Part shown: positions 9,501-19,200 of the stretch, piece after piece | Numbering within the stretch: position 1 is the first letter of the stretch | Layout: each line of letters opens with the position of its first letter | Assembly (NCBI GenBank): GCA_023443515.1 | Contig: JAEZUC010000094.1 | Span: 10,550-74,549 of the forward strand | Direction of reading: 5' to 3' | DNA: 64,000 bases | Origin: Bacillota bacterium | GTDB lineage: Bacteria; Bacillota; Clostridia; Acetivibrionales; DSM-1351 | Translations under genes and position numbers: made by a program | The notes under the pieces: model-generated | Told to the model about the DNA's origin: nothing | Database searches by the model: none | Seen by the model: only the letters and a program-made list of their open reading frames with translations

Positions 9501-11397
9501 GATGAACTGTTCTGCCGCCCGTACCCTCATAAAATTTATTCCAGTCAATATCTGCACCTGTTGTATAAAGCCGGCATAATTCTTCTAATTCATGAAATTC
9601 GCCCTGCAAAAATGCTCTCAGCTTCAAGTCTGCTTTCTGTGATATTTCCCTTCTTTCGTCTTCTGTTATATCGTTTACTTCATTTAAGCCTTTTTTTGAC
9701 GATACTATCCTGTGTTCACCGAAATAAATATCTTGTCCATGATTTTGTTTTACGTCCATTATTTCCCTAAGATGAATAAGCTTTTCCTTTAGCTCGTCCA
9801 TATCTCTTACAATAATGGCTGCCCTGTAATTATAATGTCCCCTGCCCACGGCTGTGGTGCAGCAAATATCCTTCAAGGGAGGTGCTTCCGGCCTGTTAAT
9901 AAATTTCAAATGTCTTTGTACCAATTCTTTTATAGAAAATATACTTTTAGCCGAGAGTGTGAAAACCATAGGTCTGTGAGATGCTGTCTCTGCTCTAATT
10001 TCCTTTTGGACTTCCTGTATAACCACATGGCAGTTTGTACCACTGAAGCCAAAGGAACTCACTCCGCACAGCCTTATATTCTGGTCTGCTTCCCAAAACG
10101 TCATCTTGTCATTTACATAAACAGGTGTATTACTAAAATCTATATACCTGTTTGGATATTCAAAATTCAAGGTAGGCGGAATGACTTTTTTATTAATTGC
10201 TAAAACGGTTTTAATAAGCGATGCAATTCCAGAGGCACCTACCAGATGCCCCAAATTTGTTTTTACCGATCCAATTCCGCAAAATTGATTTTTTTTTGTA
10301 AATTGCCTGAAGGCTCTGCTTAAACCCTTAATTTCAATGGGATCCCCCAGAACAGTACCTGTTCCATGGGTCTCAATATATGAAATATTTTCCGGGTTTA
10401 TTCGTGCTTCCTTCCAAGCCTTTATCAGCAAGTCTTCCTGAGCTTCTGCCTTTGGAGCTGTAATCCCGTTTGATGCACCGTCATTATTAACGGCACTTCC
10501 CTTGATGACTGCATAGATTTCGTCCTTGTCCTCCATTGCCTTCTTCAAGGGTTTCAGTACTACAACACCTACTCCCTCTCCCCAGACGGTACCACTGGCC
10601 TTATCATCAAAAGCTCTTATGGTGCTGTCATTGGATTCTACAATCCCCATTTCATTATTTTCAATGGGCTTATAGATTATATGTATACCTCCGGCAATTG
10701 CCATCTGGCATTTACCTGTTTTTAAAGCGTTACAGGCTTCATGAACAGCTACCAACCCCGAGGAACATGCAGTATCAATAACCAATGCCGGGCCACTGAG
10801 GTTTAAAATATAGGATAGTCTGCTTGCCAGGATTCCTGACCATGATCCTGTTATAGCCAGCGGATCTCTATCTTGTATCATATATTTATATGGTGAACCC
10901 CAGGTATGGTCATTTCCTGTATACACACCAGTATTGGAGCCGTAAAGCCTATCTCCCCCGTAACCTGCATCCTCTATGGCTTCCCATGCCGTTTCAAGAA
11001 ATACTCTCTGTATTGGGTCCATATATTTGGCTTCTTTGGGTGAAATACGAAAAAATGCGGCATCGAACTTATCAATTTCTTTTATATATCCCGCCTTACT
11101 GTAGCTTCTATCGGTATCTTCCGTGATTTCTACAGCAAAACTGCCTCTGTCCGGCGGGATTTTGCCGATGCACAGCCTACCGCCCATGAGGTTTTCCCAA
11201 TATTCCTCAAGATTCTCCGAACCCGGAAACTTGCCTGACATACCTATAATTGCAATTTCATCATTCTCAATAGGCTGCTTGTTCTTTTGCAGTTCTGATA
11301 ACAATACCACAGAATCCTGAGGGTCAAGCTTCTTGTCTGCTACTAGTTTATATATAATATTGTTCGCCGTTTTCACAATCTGCACCAATCCCTTCAA
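6547..11397 (-). CDS. P8: terminal trans-AT PKS module KS-KR-ACP with C-terminal BtrH-like acyltransferase domain
   Basis: A 1616-residue last subunit of the assembly line. Residues 1-45 form a helical docking segment; the KS follows (about 46-465) with Cys211 in DTACSSGL, His344 in THGTGT and His384 in NLGHL. No AT and no DH are seen. The KR (about 895-1090) has GGLGGIG and the catalytic Tyr in GDYAAAN. The ACP serine is Ser1226 in DLGGNSLL. From about residue 1300 to the end there is a BtrH-N-like domain (papain/C39-like fold) with Cys1312 in MNCLDRG, His1422 in HTNHLAVINGYD and Asp1440 in YSVIDYNH as a likely triad. It replaces the usual thioesterase. The start is a TTG whose bases overlap the TGA of the upstream PKS gene (TTGA), which implies translational coupling. 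Confidence 0.92.
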   Translation of the reverse strand: MKGLVQIVKTANNIIYKLVADKKLDPQDSVVLLSELQKNKQPIENDEIAIIGMSGKFPGSENLEEYWENLMGGRLCIGKIPPDRGSFAVEITEDTDRSYSKAGYIKEIDKFDAAFFRISPKEAKYMDPIQRVFLETAWEAIEDAGYGGDRLYGSNTGVYTGNDHTWGSPYKYMIQDRDPLAITGSWSGILASRLSYILNLSGPALVIDTACSSGLVAVHEACNALKTGKCQMAIAGGIHIIYKPIENNEMGIVESNDSTIRAFDDKASGTVWGEGVGVVVLKPLKKAMEDKDEIYAVIKGSAVNNDGASNGITAPKAEAQEDLLIKAWKEARINPENISYIETHGTGTVLGDPIEIKGLSRAFRQFTKKNQFCGIGSVKTNLGHLVGASGIASLIKTVLAINKKVIPPTLNFEYPNRYIDFSNTPVYVNDKMTFWEADQNIRLCGVSSFGFSGTNCHVVIQEVQKEIRAETASHRPMVFTLSAKSIFSIKELVQRHLKFINRPEAPPLKDICCTTAVGRGHYNYRAAIIVRDMDELKEKLIHLREIMDVKQNHGQDIYFGEHRIVSSKKGLNEVNDITEDERREISQKADLKLRAFLQGEFHELEELCRLYTTGADIDWNKFYEGTGGRTVHLPPYPFERNRYWIDSNKGDKTRVVTPEKSKNHLYEIKWVPCAEEYISSINIKLPNETVAIFMDTEGIGEGLASNMTNKGIEVIQVSPGESYEKKNELSYTISGGERDYYKLFEDMGDKKISKIIHLCNSRKQYVGSPEELELSRIRGLYSLFHTVKSFTKLNPGHSAEMVLVSRNTFSVDKQEKKANPGNAALFALGRVISAEYENIRCRGVDLDTDTDVNNLVSEMYGYNTSYLTAIRDGKRYIQEFARLELGNGSRKRIDIKSQGVYIITGGLGGIGLEIAKHLSRKGAGNIALVNRCSMPERHEWAEILKASADTKLCQRINAVNSIEADGTAVFCYQGDISVKDQLVDIINKIREKFKNINGIIHCAGIAGEGLISGKSQADFSKVLSPKIEGTLMLDNVTREDEIDFFVTFSSVMSILNVPGQGDYAAANAFMDSFAQWRSFQEKRTVSISWPAWKDTGMAAEYKADKNKSLFKPISVEQALSDFELILESGSTHVIAGELDFEMLSGISEDIQLFKLENDIAAELESTVSSNSSISAKESLLPAVKLKGGVEGNYTKLEKLIGNIWGAILEIGELSIHDDFYDLGGNSLLSINMASKLKEQLNVEIDINSLFEHFSIADLAVFISEKYPESAKEKIFVNEGDKATGNLPEINKIEIENSIINQISGLMWRQMNCLDRGFGVLLGQQNKELLRLFKLFLGIKRCFNLEGYLGDIYSKQTFYNGNLVENQLLESFGLKACVKKVNTLDSLHTTICSDIDKGKPVLVCFDEYFTFYSSFYLSKHTNHLAVINGYDSSKRLYSVIDYNHLMQNGAKIIDYGQFYTTFDTLEQIYSNTNDMEILVMEKHQDVSISGIANKLAGLFEYISQNKLQSEDLVFIKSIIESDDKQLDAEGLNKLYSFLGSKELLISTLKDFFEKGHIELLGMSKDILETSNALINICAAGLIRGRSIKLDRTVVKNIDSISKTSEEFFEALKNISIV
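6550..7500 (-). other. BtrH-N-like chain-release domain (residues about 1300-1616 of P8)
   Basis: This C-terminal region is not a thioesterase: no GxSxG motif is visible. Its order of a Cys near the start (MNCLD), a central PVLVCFDEYF strand, HLAVINGYD and then VIDYNH fits the BtrH N-terminal family, in which a Cys-His-Asp set moves an acyl group from an ACP to an amine. The fold assignment is from motif pattern only. Acceptor and product are unknown. Confidence 0.62.
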
Positions 11398-14300
11398 ATT
11401 AACCCTATACTTTTCATCAATTTGTCTGCTTCTTCAATAGTTATTTCTCCCCTTGAAAGCTGCTGCATTATTTCCTCCATGCCTGCTTCTCCATCCTCCG
11501 TCATAATCTGCTGTTCCTCAATATCCGGCTGAATTTCCTCCTTTCCCGTCCTGCTTTCTATGTATTCGGACATAGCACTTATTGACGGGTAGTTAAAAAT
11601 ATCGGATATATCCACAATTCCGGGAAACTCTTTCTCTAAATCTTTTAAAAGAAGTGTTGCCATTATAGAATCTCCACCTAAATCATTAAAATTATCATAT
11701 ACGCTTACTTCCTCAAGACCTAAGGCTCCGGCCCATATCCTGGCAACTACGGCTTGCACCGAGCTTGTCCCTTTATCCAGGCTGCCTTTAATCCTCAGCG
11801 GAGTTATTTCCACTTCCCTTATTGTATTTCTTTGAGAATCTGTCTTACTGCGTACTTTGTGTTTATGTATTTTCCCTTGTATTTTATTAGAAAAGCTTAT
11901 GGCTGTGTCTGAGTCCAACAAAGGAATTGTTTCAAAATCAAGCTGACCTGCTATTATTCTGGTAAGTTTTTTGGCAGTAATTTCTTCAAACATTTGTATT
12001 GCGTCAGATGTGGTGGCCGGTAAAAATACACCCCTAATTTTCCCGTTTATTATACCGTTATCAAAAGCCATTCCTGTTTCCTTCCACGCAGTCCAGTTTA
12101 TAGAAACAGTTTTTCCTCCTGCTGTTTTTCTTCGGTAATCTGCAAATGCATCCATAAAAGAGTTTGCCGCCGTATAATCACTCTGCCCTGCTCCCCCGAG
12201 TATAGAATTGATTGATGAAAACATTATGAAAAAGTCCAGATTATCCTCTTTTGTTAACATATCTAAAATAAATGTTCCCTGTACCTTTGGCTTTACTACA
12301 TTGTCAAAGACCTCCATGTCCTTACGGATTATAAAGCCGTTCCCGGCTACCCCTGCCGCATGGATAACCCCATTAATCCTTCCGTATTTTCTTCTTATAT
12401 TGCTTAATACGTTTTTCATGTCAGTTTCGTCCGAAACGTCGGCACTGTAATACATAACCTGGGAGCCACTTTTTTCAATAGCCTTTATAAATTCAATCTT
12501 TGCCTGCAGAGTACCTCTATTCTCCTCTAATATTTCATCCCATGCCTCTCTGTCAGGAATATGGGTTCTGGCTATAAGAACCAGAGATACCGGTTTTTTT
12601 GCAGACAAATACCTTGCAAATTCCCTGCCAATACCTCCCAGCCCTCCTGTTATTATGTATACTCCTTTTACACATATTTCAATTTCTTCCGGCTCAGAAT
12701 CTTCAAGGTTTACTTCATCCAGTTCCTGCCGATATCTTTCTCCGTCACGATAGGCAATCAAGCTGCAATTATCTCTTGAATTCAGCTCGGAAACAAGCTT
12801 ACCAACCTCTGTTGTTTCATCAATATCAATACATCTGCAATTCAGGTTACCGTATTCCTGCCCTGCAACCATACAGATTCCGGGTATTGCGGCATTATAA
12901 TAATTGATTCTTCTTTCTATCCCTGTCACCATATTGACATAATCTGAAACAGCTATCAGCTCTACCCGGTTGCGCATCTTATTATTAATTAATGACCTGA
13001 TAAGGTATACAAGACTGTATAAGCCTCTTTTCTGTGTTTCGACAAGTGAATCACTGTCTTCCGGCAGCTTTCCCCAACCGATTGATGACAGATGGATTAT
13101 TTGTGAGATACCTTCTTCACGCAAATCCTTGATAAGCCTGTCATAGTCCTCCTCTCCATATCCAATCCTGTATCTTCCTGAGCCGAGTTTTTCGTAACAT
13201 CCGCCAATATCCACCTCAACTGCATCAACTCCCAGGGTTTCTTTTATATCCATCCAGAGACTTCCCCTGTCCTTAAACAGCAAAACCTTTCCTGTAGCGG
13301 GCTTGTCCTCATCGTATATTAACTCATCGCCCTTTGTGGTGTAGCTCTTAATCCAATTCATACGATGGAACATATTCACTTTTACTGATTTGTCATCAGT
13401 AGTTGTAAGCAGCTGATTTACTTTTTTCAGGGTATAGTTTTCTATGTCCGCGAACACCCTGCCTTTTTCATCCATTAGAATTATGTCAAAAGAAGCAGTT
13501 TCCATGTTCAAATCTGCTTTTCCCTTTTGTCTGATAAGGCTGTACAGCTTGTCCGGCATTTTGCCATATATTCTAAGGCTCTTATATGACCATGGAAGAT
13601 AAAGCCCTTCTCCTATACTTCCTATTGCAACATTTACCGCACTATCCATAAGTGCCGGATGAATCAAACATTTGTCCAAATCCCCTGTAAATTCACCCGG
13701 TAGCACCAAATATGCCAGTACTCCATCATGTAACGTATAAACTTTTTTCAGGTTGTTCCATCTGGGCCCTGTATCAATAAGGCCTTTTCTTTGCCCTGTC
13801 AGTTCAATATCTTCTTCAAATATAGCGCTACGTGCCATTTCATCCGGATTGTACCGGACTGAATTTCTATCTTCATCTAAAAATACTTTTCCTTGTACAT
13901 GCCTAACCCATTTGTCTCCATCCGGCCTGCTTGCAACATAAAAGCCTAAATATCCGTCCTCAATTTTCAGTACCGTCTGTACATCTCTTGCCTCATTTTC
14001 TCCCACAGCTAAAGGAAATTCAAAAATGATATCTCTGAATTCCAGATTCTCGTAATACTTGTAATGCCCAACGGCCTCACTGACCATCTCGATATAGCTT
14101 GTTCCCGGCACTATAAAGTTGCCGTTTACCTTATGCTCATTCAAAACCCAGTGCCTATTCACCTGAAAGTTGGTGTTGTATACAGCACCCTCCATTGTCT
14201 CTGTGCTACATGAATCCAGCAATGGGTATCCGAGTTTATTATAGCTTTGTTGGTATGCGTTTATTTCCACTGCCTTTGGCGTATTCGTAGTCAGCCAGCA

Positions 14301-16232
14301 GCGCAGCCGTTCAAAAGGATAAGTTGGAAGACTTACTTTTTTCATACCTTTCCCGTCATAAACTTTATCCCATTGTATGTGGTCACCACTTATATACGAT
14401 CTGCATATTTCGTCCAGATGTTCGTTGTAAATGTCCCCTGAAGCTGATGTCAAATCAGGCAGGGTGTCAGCTCTGTGAGTCAGGTTTTCAAAAGTGGATA
14501 TTCCCGGATGGTCATTGGCATATTCTTTTACAGCATATATACACTTTGTGTCAATATTGCATTTATTTGAGCCCGTTAGAAATGCAAGCTTTTGTTTTAA
14601 ATCCGTGATATCTGTTGTAATAATTGCGATTCTTACAGGGAAATGCGTCCTCCCCGTATTTGCGGTATAACAAATATCCTCTAAAGTTACATTTTTAATA
14701 TTGTCCACCACATGCCTATAGGCTTCTATATAATTCTGCAAAGCACTTACACTGTTTGCAGAAATCGTAAGAACATTTTTTCTGTATGGGATTGTATTTT
14801 CCTCTGCCGTATATTGTGCTTTGTCCCATGTGGGAGCTTCTTCTAAAATCACGTGGCAGTTTGTTCCGCTCAATCCAAAGGAGCTTATCCCGCATCTTCT
14901 GGGAAACCCGTCTGTCTCCCATTGTGTTAATCGATCATTAATATATACCGGGGATTCCTGTATGTTGGTTTTCCTGTTGGGCCTTTTAAAATGGAGCATA
15001 GGAGGTAATTCTTTATTTGCCAGAGCCATAACCATCTTGATTAAGCCTGCCATTCCCGATGCATTATCAAGATGACCGATATTTGTCTTTACTGTTCCCA
15101 AAGCACAAAACTGCTTTTTATCCGTGTACCTTTTAAAAGCCGATTCAATTCCGTCAATTTCTAAAGGATCGCCCAATTTTGTCCCTGTTCCGTGTGCTTC
15201 TATATATGAAATTGTTTCCGGATTCACTCCGGCATCCTTCCATGCCTTTACTATGACCTCCTCCTGTGCGGCTGAGTTGGGAGCGGTAATACCTATAGAG
15301 TTTCCATCCTGATTGATGGCACTTCCCTTGATTACCGCGTATATGTTGTCCCTGTCTGCAATTGCCTTCTTCAAAGGCTTTAAAAGTATTGCCGCACAGC
15401 CCTCTCCTATTCCGGTTCCGTCAGAAGAATCATCGAAGGATCTGGCTTTTCCGTCCGAGGATGTTATTCCAATGCCATCCTGCCTGTTGATTTTTAAGGG
15501 CAACAAATTGAGCTTGACCCCTCCTGCCAGAGCCGTTTCGCATTCTCCGTTCCTTATTGCCCGACAAGCTATGTGTATTGCAACCAGTGATGAGGAACAT
15601 GCAGTATCCACCAGCATACTGGGGCCCTTCAAATCAAGATAATAAGAAATCCTGCTTGCAATTATAGATTTTATATTCCCCGGTATTGCTACCCCTGATA
15701 ATCCCGGGTCCACTGTATGTATGAATCTTTTATAACTTTCACCGAAATCGGAGCTGTAGCCAACGTATACACCCGTTTTGCTTCCTGACAGCCTGCCGTT
15801 TCCATATCCTGAGTCTTCTATAGCCTGATATGCCGTCTGCAGAAATAGTCTCTGATTTGGGTCTATCAGGCTTGCTTCCTTAGGTGATATTTTAAAAAAT
15901 TTATAATCAAATTTATCTACTTCATCAAGGAAGGCACCTATACTGTATTCTAATTCTGACGGTTTCAGGTTCATGTGGCCCAGCAGTGCATCTGTGTCCT
16001 TTTTCCTTTCCTCCGGAAAATCTGATACACAATCCCTGCCATTTCTGATATTAATCCAAAATTCATCAGTATTCTGGGCAAATGGTAATTTTGCTGCCAT
16101 GCCAACTATTGCTATATCATTATCACGGCTGACCTCATTTTCCTTTAGCAGCTTTATTATTTGGGCCGCAGCCTGCTTACCAATATTGCCGTTTCCTGTG
16201 TTTTCAATGATATACTGAAATACCCTGTTCAA
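11394..16232 (-). CDS. P7: trans-AT PKS module KS-DH-KR-ACP
   Basis: A 1612-residue single-module subunit. Residues 1-38 are a two-helix docking segment. The KS (about 39-460) has Cys212 in DTACSSSL, His346 in EAHGTGT and His386 in NIGHL. The DH (about 665-935) has a complete active site: His699 in HKVNGNFIVP, fitting HxxxGxxxxP, and Asp862 in HPALMD. The KR begins near 1188 with GGLGGIG and has Tyr in SDYTAAN. The ACP serine is near residue 1522 (LGGDSIM). The last 35 residues form a helical tail (EEIMQQLSRGEITIEEADKL) that fits the N-terminal helices of P8. No AT domain is present, so malonyl must come from the trans-AT at 29268. The start is a TTG preceded by AAGGGGG. It should introduce a double bond. 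Confidence 0.94.
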   Translation of the reverse strand: MNRVFQYIIENTGNGNIGKQAAAQIIKLLKENEVSRDNDIAIVGMAAKLPFAQNTDEFWINIRNGRDCVSDFPEERKKDTDALLGHMNLKPSELEYSIGAFLDEVDKFDYKFFKISPKEASLIDPNQRLFLQTAYQAIEDSGYGNGRLSGSKTGVYVGYSSDFGESYKRFIHTVDPGLSGVAIPGNIKSIIASRISYYLDLKGPSMLVDTACSSSLVAIHIACRAIRNGECETALAGGVKLNLLPLKINRQDGIGITSSDGKARSFDDSSDGTGIGEGCAAILLKPLKKAIADRDNIYAVIKGSAINQDGNSIGITAPNSAAQEEVIVKAWKDAGVNPETISYIEAHGTGTKLGDPLEIDGIESAFKRYTDKKQFCALGTVKTNIGHLDNASGMAGLIKMVMALANKELPPMLHFKRPNRKTNIQESPVYINDRLTQWETDGFPRRCGISSFGLSGTNCHVILEEAPTWDKAQYTAEENTIPYRKNVLTISANSVSALQNYIEAYRHVVDNIKNVTLEDICYTANTGRTHFPVRIAIITTDITDLKQKLAFLTGSNKCNIDTKCIYAVKEYANDHPGISTFENLTHRADTLPDLTSASGDIYNEHLDEICRSYISGDHIQWDKVYDGKGMKKVSLPTYPFERLRCWLTTNTPKAVEINAYQQSYNKLGYPLLDSCSTETMEGAVYNTNFQVNRHWVLNEHKVNGNFIVPGTSYIEMVSEAVGHYKYYENLEFRDIIFEFPLAVGENEARDVQTVLKIEDGYLGFYVASRPDGDKWVRHVQGKVFLDEDRNSVRYNPDEMARSAIFEEDIELTGQRKGLIDTGPRWNNLKKVYTLHDGVLAYLVLPGEFTGDLDKCLIHPALMDSAVNVAIGSIGEGLYLPWSYKSLRIYGKMPDKLYSLIRQKGKADLNMETASFDIILMDEKGRVFADIENYTLKKVNQLLTTTDDKSVKVNMFHRMNWIKSYTTKGDELIYDEDKPATGKVLLFKDRGSLWMDIKETLGVDAVEVDIGGCYEKLGSGRYRIGYGEEDYDRLIKDLREEGISQIIHLSSIGWGKLPEDSDSLVETQKRGLYSLVYLIRSLINNKMRNRVELIAVSDYVNMVTGIERRINYYNAAIPGICMVAGQEYGNLNCRCIDIDETTEVGKLVSELNSRDNCSLIAYRDGERYRQELDEVNLEDSEPEEIEICVKGVYIITGGLGGIGREFARYLSAKKPVSLVLIARTHIPDREAWDEILEENRGTLQAKIEFIKAIEKSGSQVMYYSADVSDETDMKNVLSNIRRKYGRINGVIHAAGVAGNGFIIRKDMEVFDNVVKPKVQGTFILDMLTKEDNLDFFIMFSSINSILGGAGQSDYTAANSFMDAFADYRRKTAGGKTVSINWTAWKETGMAFDNGIINGKIRGVFLPATTSDAIQMFEEITAKKLTRIIAGQLDFETIPLLDSDTAISFSNKIQGKIHKHKVRSKTDSQRNTIREVEITPLRIKGSLDKGTSSVQAVVARIWAGALGLEEVSVYDNFNDLGGDSIMATLLLKDLEKEFPGIVDISDIFNYPSISAMSEYIESRTGKEEIQPDIEEQQIMTEDGEAGMEEIMQQLSRGEITIEEADKLMKSIGLI

Positions 16233-16274
16233 AAAGCATCCCCCTTTAAGCCCTTAAATTTGTCATGAGCCACG

Positions 16275-19200
16275 TTACATATCATCCAATTTTGACAACA
16301 CTTCATCAATTAATATATCTCCGCTTTCAAAGCCGTCCAGCAATTTGATAATGTCATCATCAACGTCGTCGGAGGTTGGAACAGTAATATTTTCGTGCTT
16401 CTTCTGTTCTGAGTCTTCCATAAAATCTGCCAGCTTTGATATTGTTGGATATTTAAAAATATCAATAACCTTGATTTTTCCGGGATATTTTTCATCAATC
16501 ATTGAATGCATCTGGTTTACCAGAAGAGAATTCCCGCCCAAGGAAAAGAAGTTATCTTTTGTTCCCAGCTTCTTCATATCAAGAAGCTGGCTCCATATAC
16601 CTGCCAGAAATCTTTCCACCTCCGATTCCGGCATTGCATAATTCTCATTTCTTTGGAAAGGTTCACCGATATCAAGTGCGGTAAGTGACTTCCTGTCTAT
16701 CTTCCCGTTTGGTGTCAGTATCATCTTTTCCAACCATATAAATTGTGCGGGAATCATATAGTCAGGAAGCTTCTTCTCCAGGCAGGCCCTCAGTTCTTCA
16801 TAGGTGTGCTCTCTTGGGGCTGTGTAGTAGCAAATAAGCTTGCTTGTTTCCCCCGACTTCTTTGCCACTACCGCTACCTGTATAATTTCTTCATTTTGCA
16901 GCAGAACATTTTCAATTTCACCTATCTCTATTCTGTATCCCCGTACCTTAATCATTCCGTCTTTCCTTCCCAGATACTCTATGGTACCGTCACTGAGATA
17001 TTTACCCACATCCCCGGTCCGATAAATGATACTCCCTTTCTCTCCATAAGGGGTGAAGACCTCCCTTGTTTTTTCCTCGTCCTTGTAATAACCTCTTGTT
17101 ACGTTTAAACCACTTATATAGATATCACCCGGAATGCCTATGGGACACATTTTTTTACATGCATCCAGTATTAAAACTTTGTTGTTGGAGATAGGTTTAC
17201 CTATGGGTATTACTGTTGAATTACCGGGATTATCCCCGACATCATAGCTTGTTACCCAAATAGTCGCTTCTGTAGGGCCATACATGTTTACTAGCCTTGC
17301 ATGATGAAAATACCCCCGAATATCTTTTGCCAGCTCGTAGGTCCACGCTTCGCCGCCTATCATTATGCACCTTATACGTGAGAAAAGCTCCTGATTACCA
17401 AGGGTTTTCCTACTCTTGACAGCAGTAAGCAGTTGTATCATCAATGCCGGAACAGAATGCCATATGGTGACCTTACCTGCATCTATGTATTCCATGAAAA
17501 GAGAGCCGTCCTTCATCCTGCTGTCAGGTACTATGCAAAGACACGCACCGCTTAAGAGAGAGCCGAATATTTCGAACACGGAAATATCAAAACTCATGGA
17601 GGTCACTAATGCCATTACGTCTTTAGGGCTCAAGTTTATATTTTCAATGCTCCAATTCAGATAGTTGACGGCATTAGCATGGGATACTCCGACTCCCTTT
17701 GGAAGCCCTGTGGAGCCTGACGTATAAATTATATACATGAGGTTTTCAGGGTTTGTTTTATTTGTGAGATTATACGGTGACAGGTTTTTTATATCCTCAG
17801 CCGTATACTTTATAAGTCCTGCTGCTTTGCCTGCTCCTTCGGACAGATTTATAACTACTTCCAGACTATTTTCTTCAGTATTTATCATTTCTGTTTTTTC
17901 AAAGGAGCTTTGGTCGATTATCAAAAATCTTGTCTGACTGTGCTTCAGCATATAATGTATTCTGTCTGCCGGATAATCAGGGTCAACGGGTACATATGCC
18001 CCCCCTGCCTTGAGTATTCCAAGCATTCCTATTATCATCTCAATACTCTTGTGAACCATGATTCCTACCGGTTCTTCCCTCTTGATGCCTTCATTCTGCA
18101 ATAACCGAGCAAGTTTGTTCGCCTTTTCATTCAATTCGTTGTAGGTTATACCTGTACCCTCACACATTACAGCTATAGAATCAGGCCTGAATTCAGCCTG
18201 CCTTTCGAAAAGCTCATGAACGGTAAGTTTTCCGCTATCACCGAAATCAACATCTGTAGCATTGAAAACACCTTCTATTTTTTCCTTTTCTTCTTTTGTA
18301 ATTATGTCAATATCGGATAGAGTAATATCAGGGTTATTCAGAACCTGCTCCAGAATATTCAGGAAATGCAAAGACATTCTTTCCACAGTCTCCCTCATGA
18401 ATATTTTTGTGCAGTATTCCAGTCTGAAATGCAGGGTGTTTTCTTTTTCTACAGACTCTAATGTCAAATCAAATTTTGAGGATTTACTGTCAAACTCCCG
18501 TGACTTAAACCTCAGTCCCTCCTCTTCTATCTCAGGCAGACTTGTGTTTTGCATTATAAACATAACATCAAATAAAGGACTTCTGCTTAAATCTCTTGGG
18601 ACATTCAATTTATCCACTAATTCCTCAAACTGGTAGTCCTGATTTTCATAAGCATTTAAAGCATTATGACGTACCTCCTGCAGGAAGTTGTGGAATGTTT
18701 TAGTCCCTTCGGGTCTGTTTCTCATAGCCAGGGTATTGATGAAGACACCAAGCATATTTTCCAGATCAGCGTTCCCACGCCCGGCTACAGGCATACCAAC
18801 AATAATGTCCTCTTGTCCCGTATACTTATAAAGCAAAACGTTAAAAACAGCCAGCAGTGTCATGGAAGTGGTAGTCTTTTCGCTGGTTTCAACTTCATGA
18901 AGCTTTTTTGACACTGCTTCATTTAATTCAAAGTACACAGTGTCCCCTTCATAACTTTGCACGGTTGGTCTTGTATAGTCAGCAGGCATATTAAGAACCG
19001 GGATATCTCCGCTAAACATGCCTATCCAGTAGTTCTCCTGCTGTTTGTATCTCTCACTGCCGTACAGACTGCTCTTCCAAGAAACATAATCCCTGTACTG
19101 TACTGTTAATTCCTCAAGCTCCTTACCTCTGTATAGTTCTATAAAGTCACGTGTAAGAATTCCCAAAGACATACCATCGCAGATGATATGATGAATATCA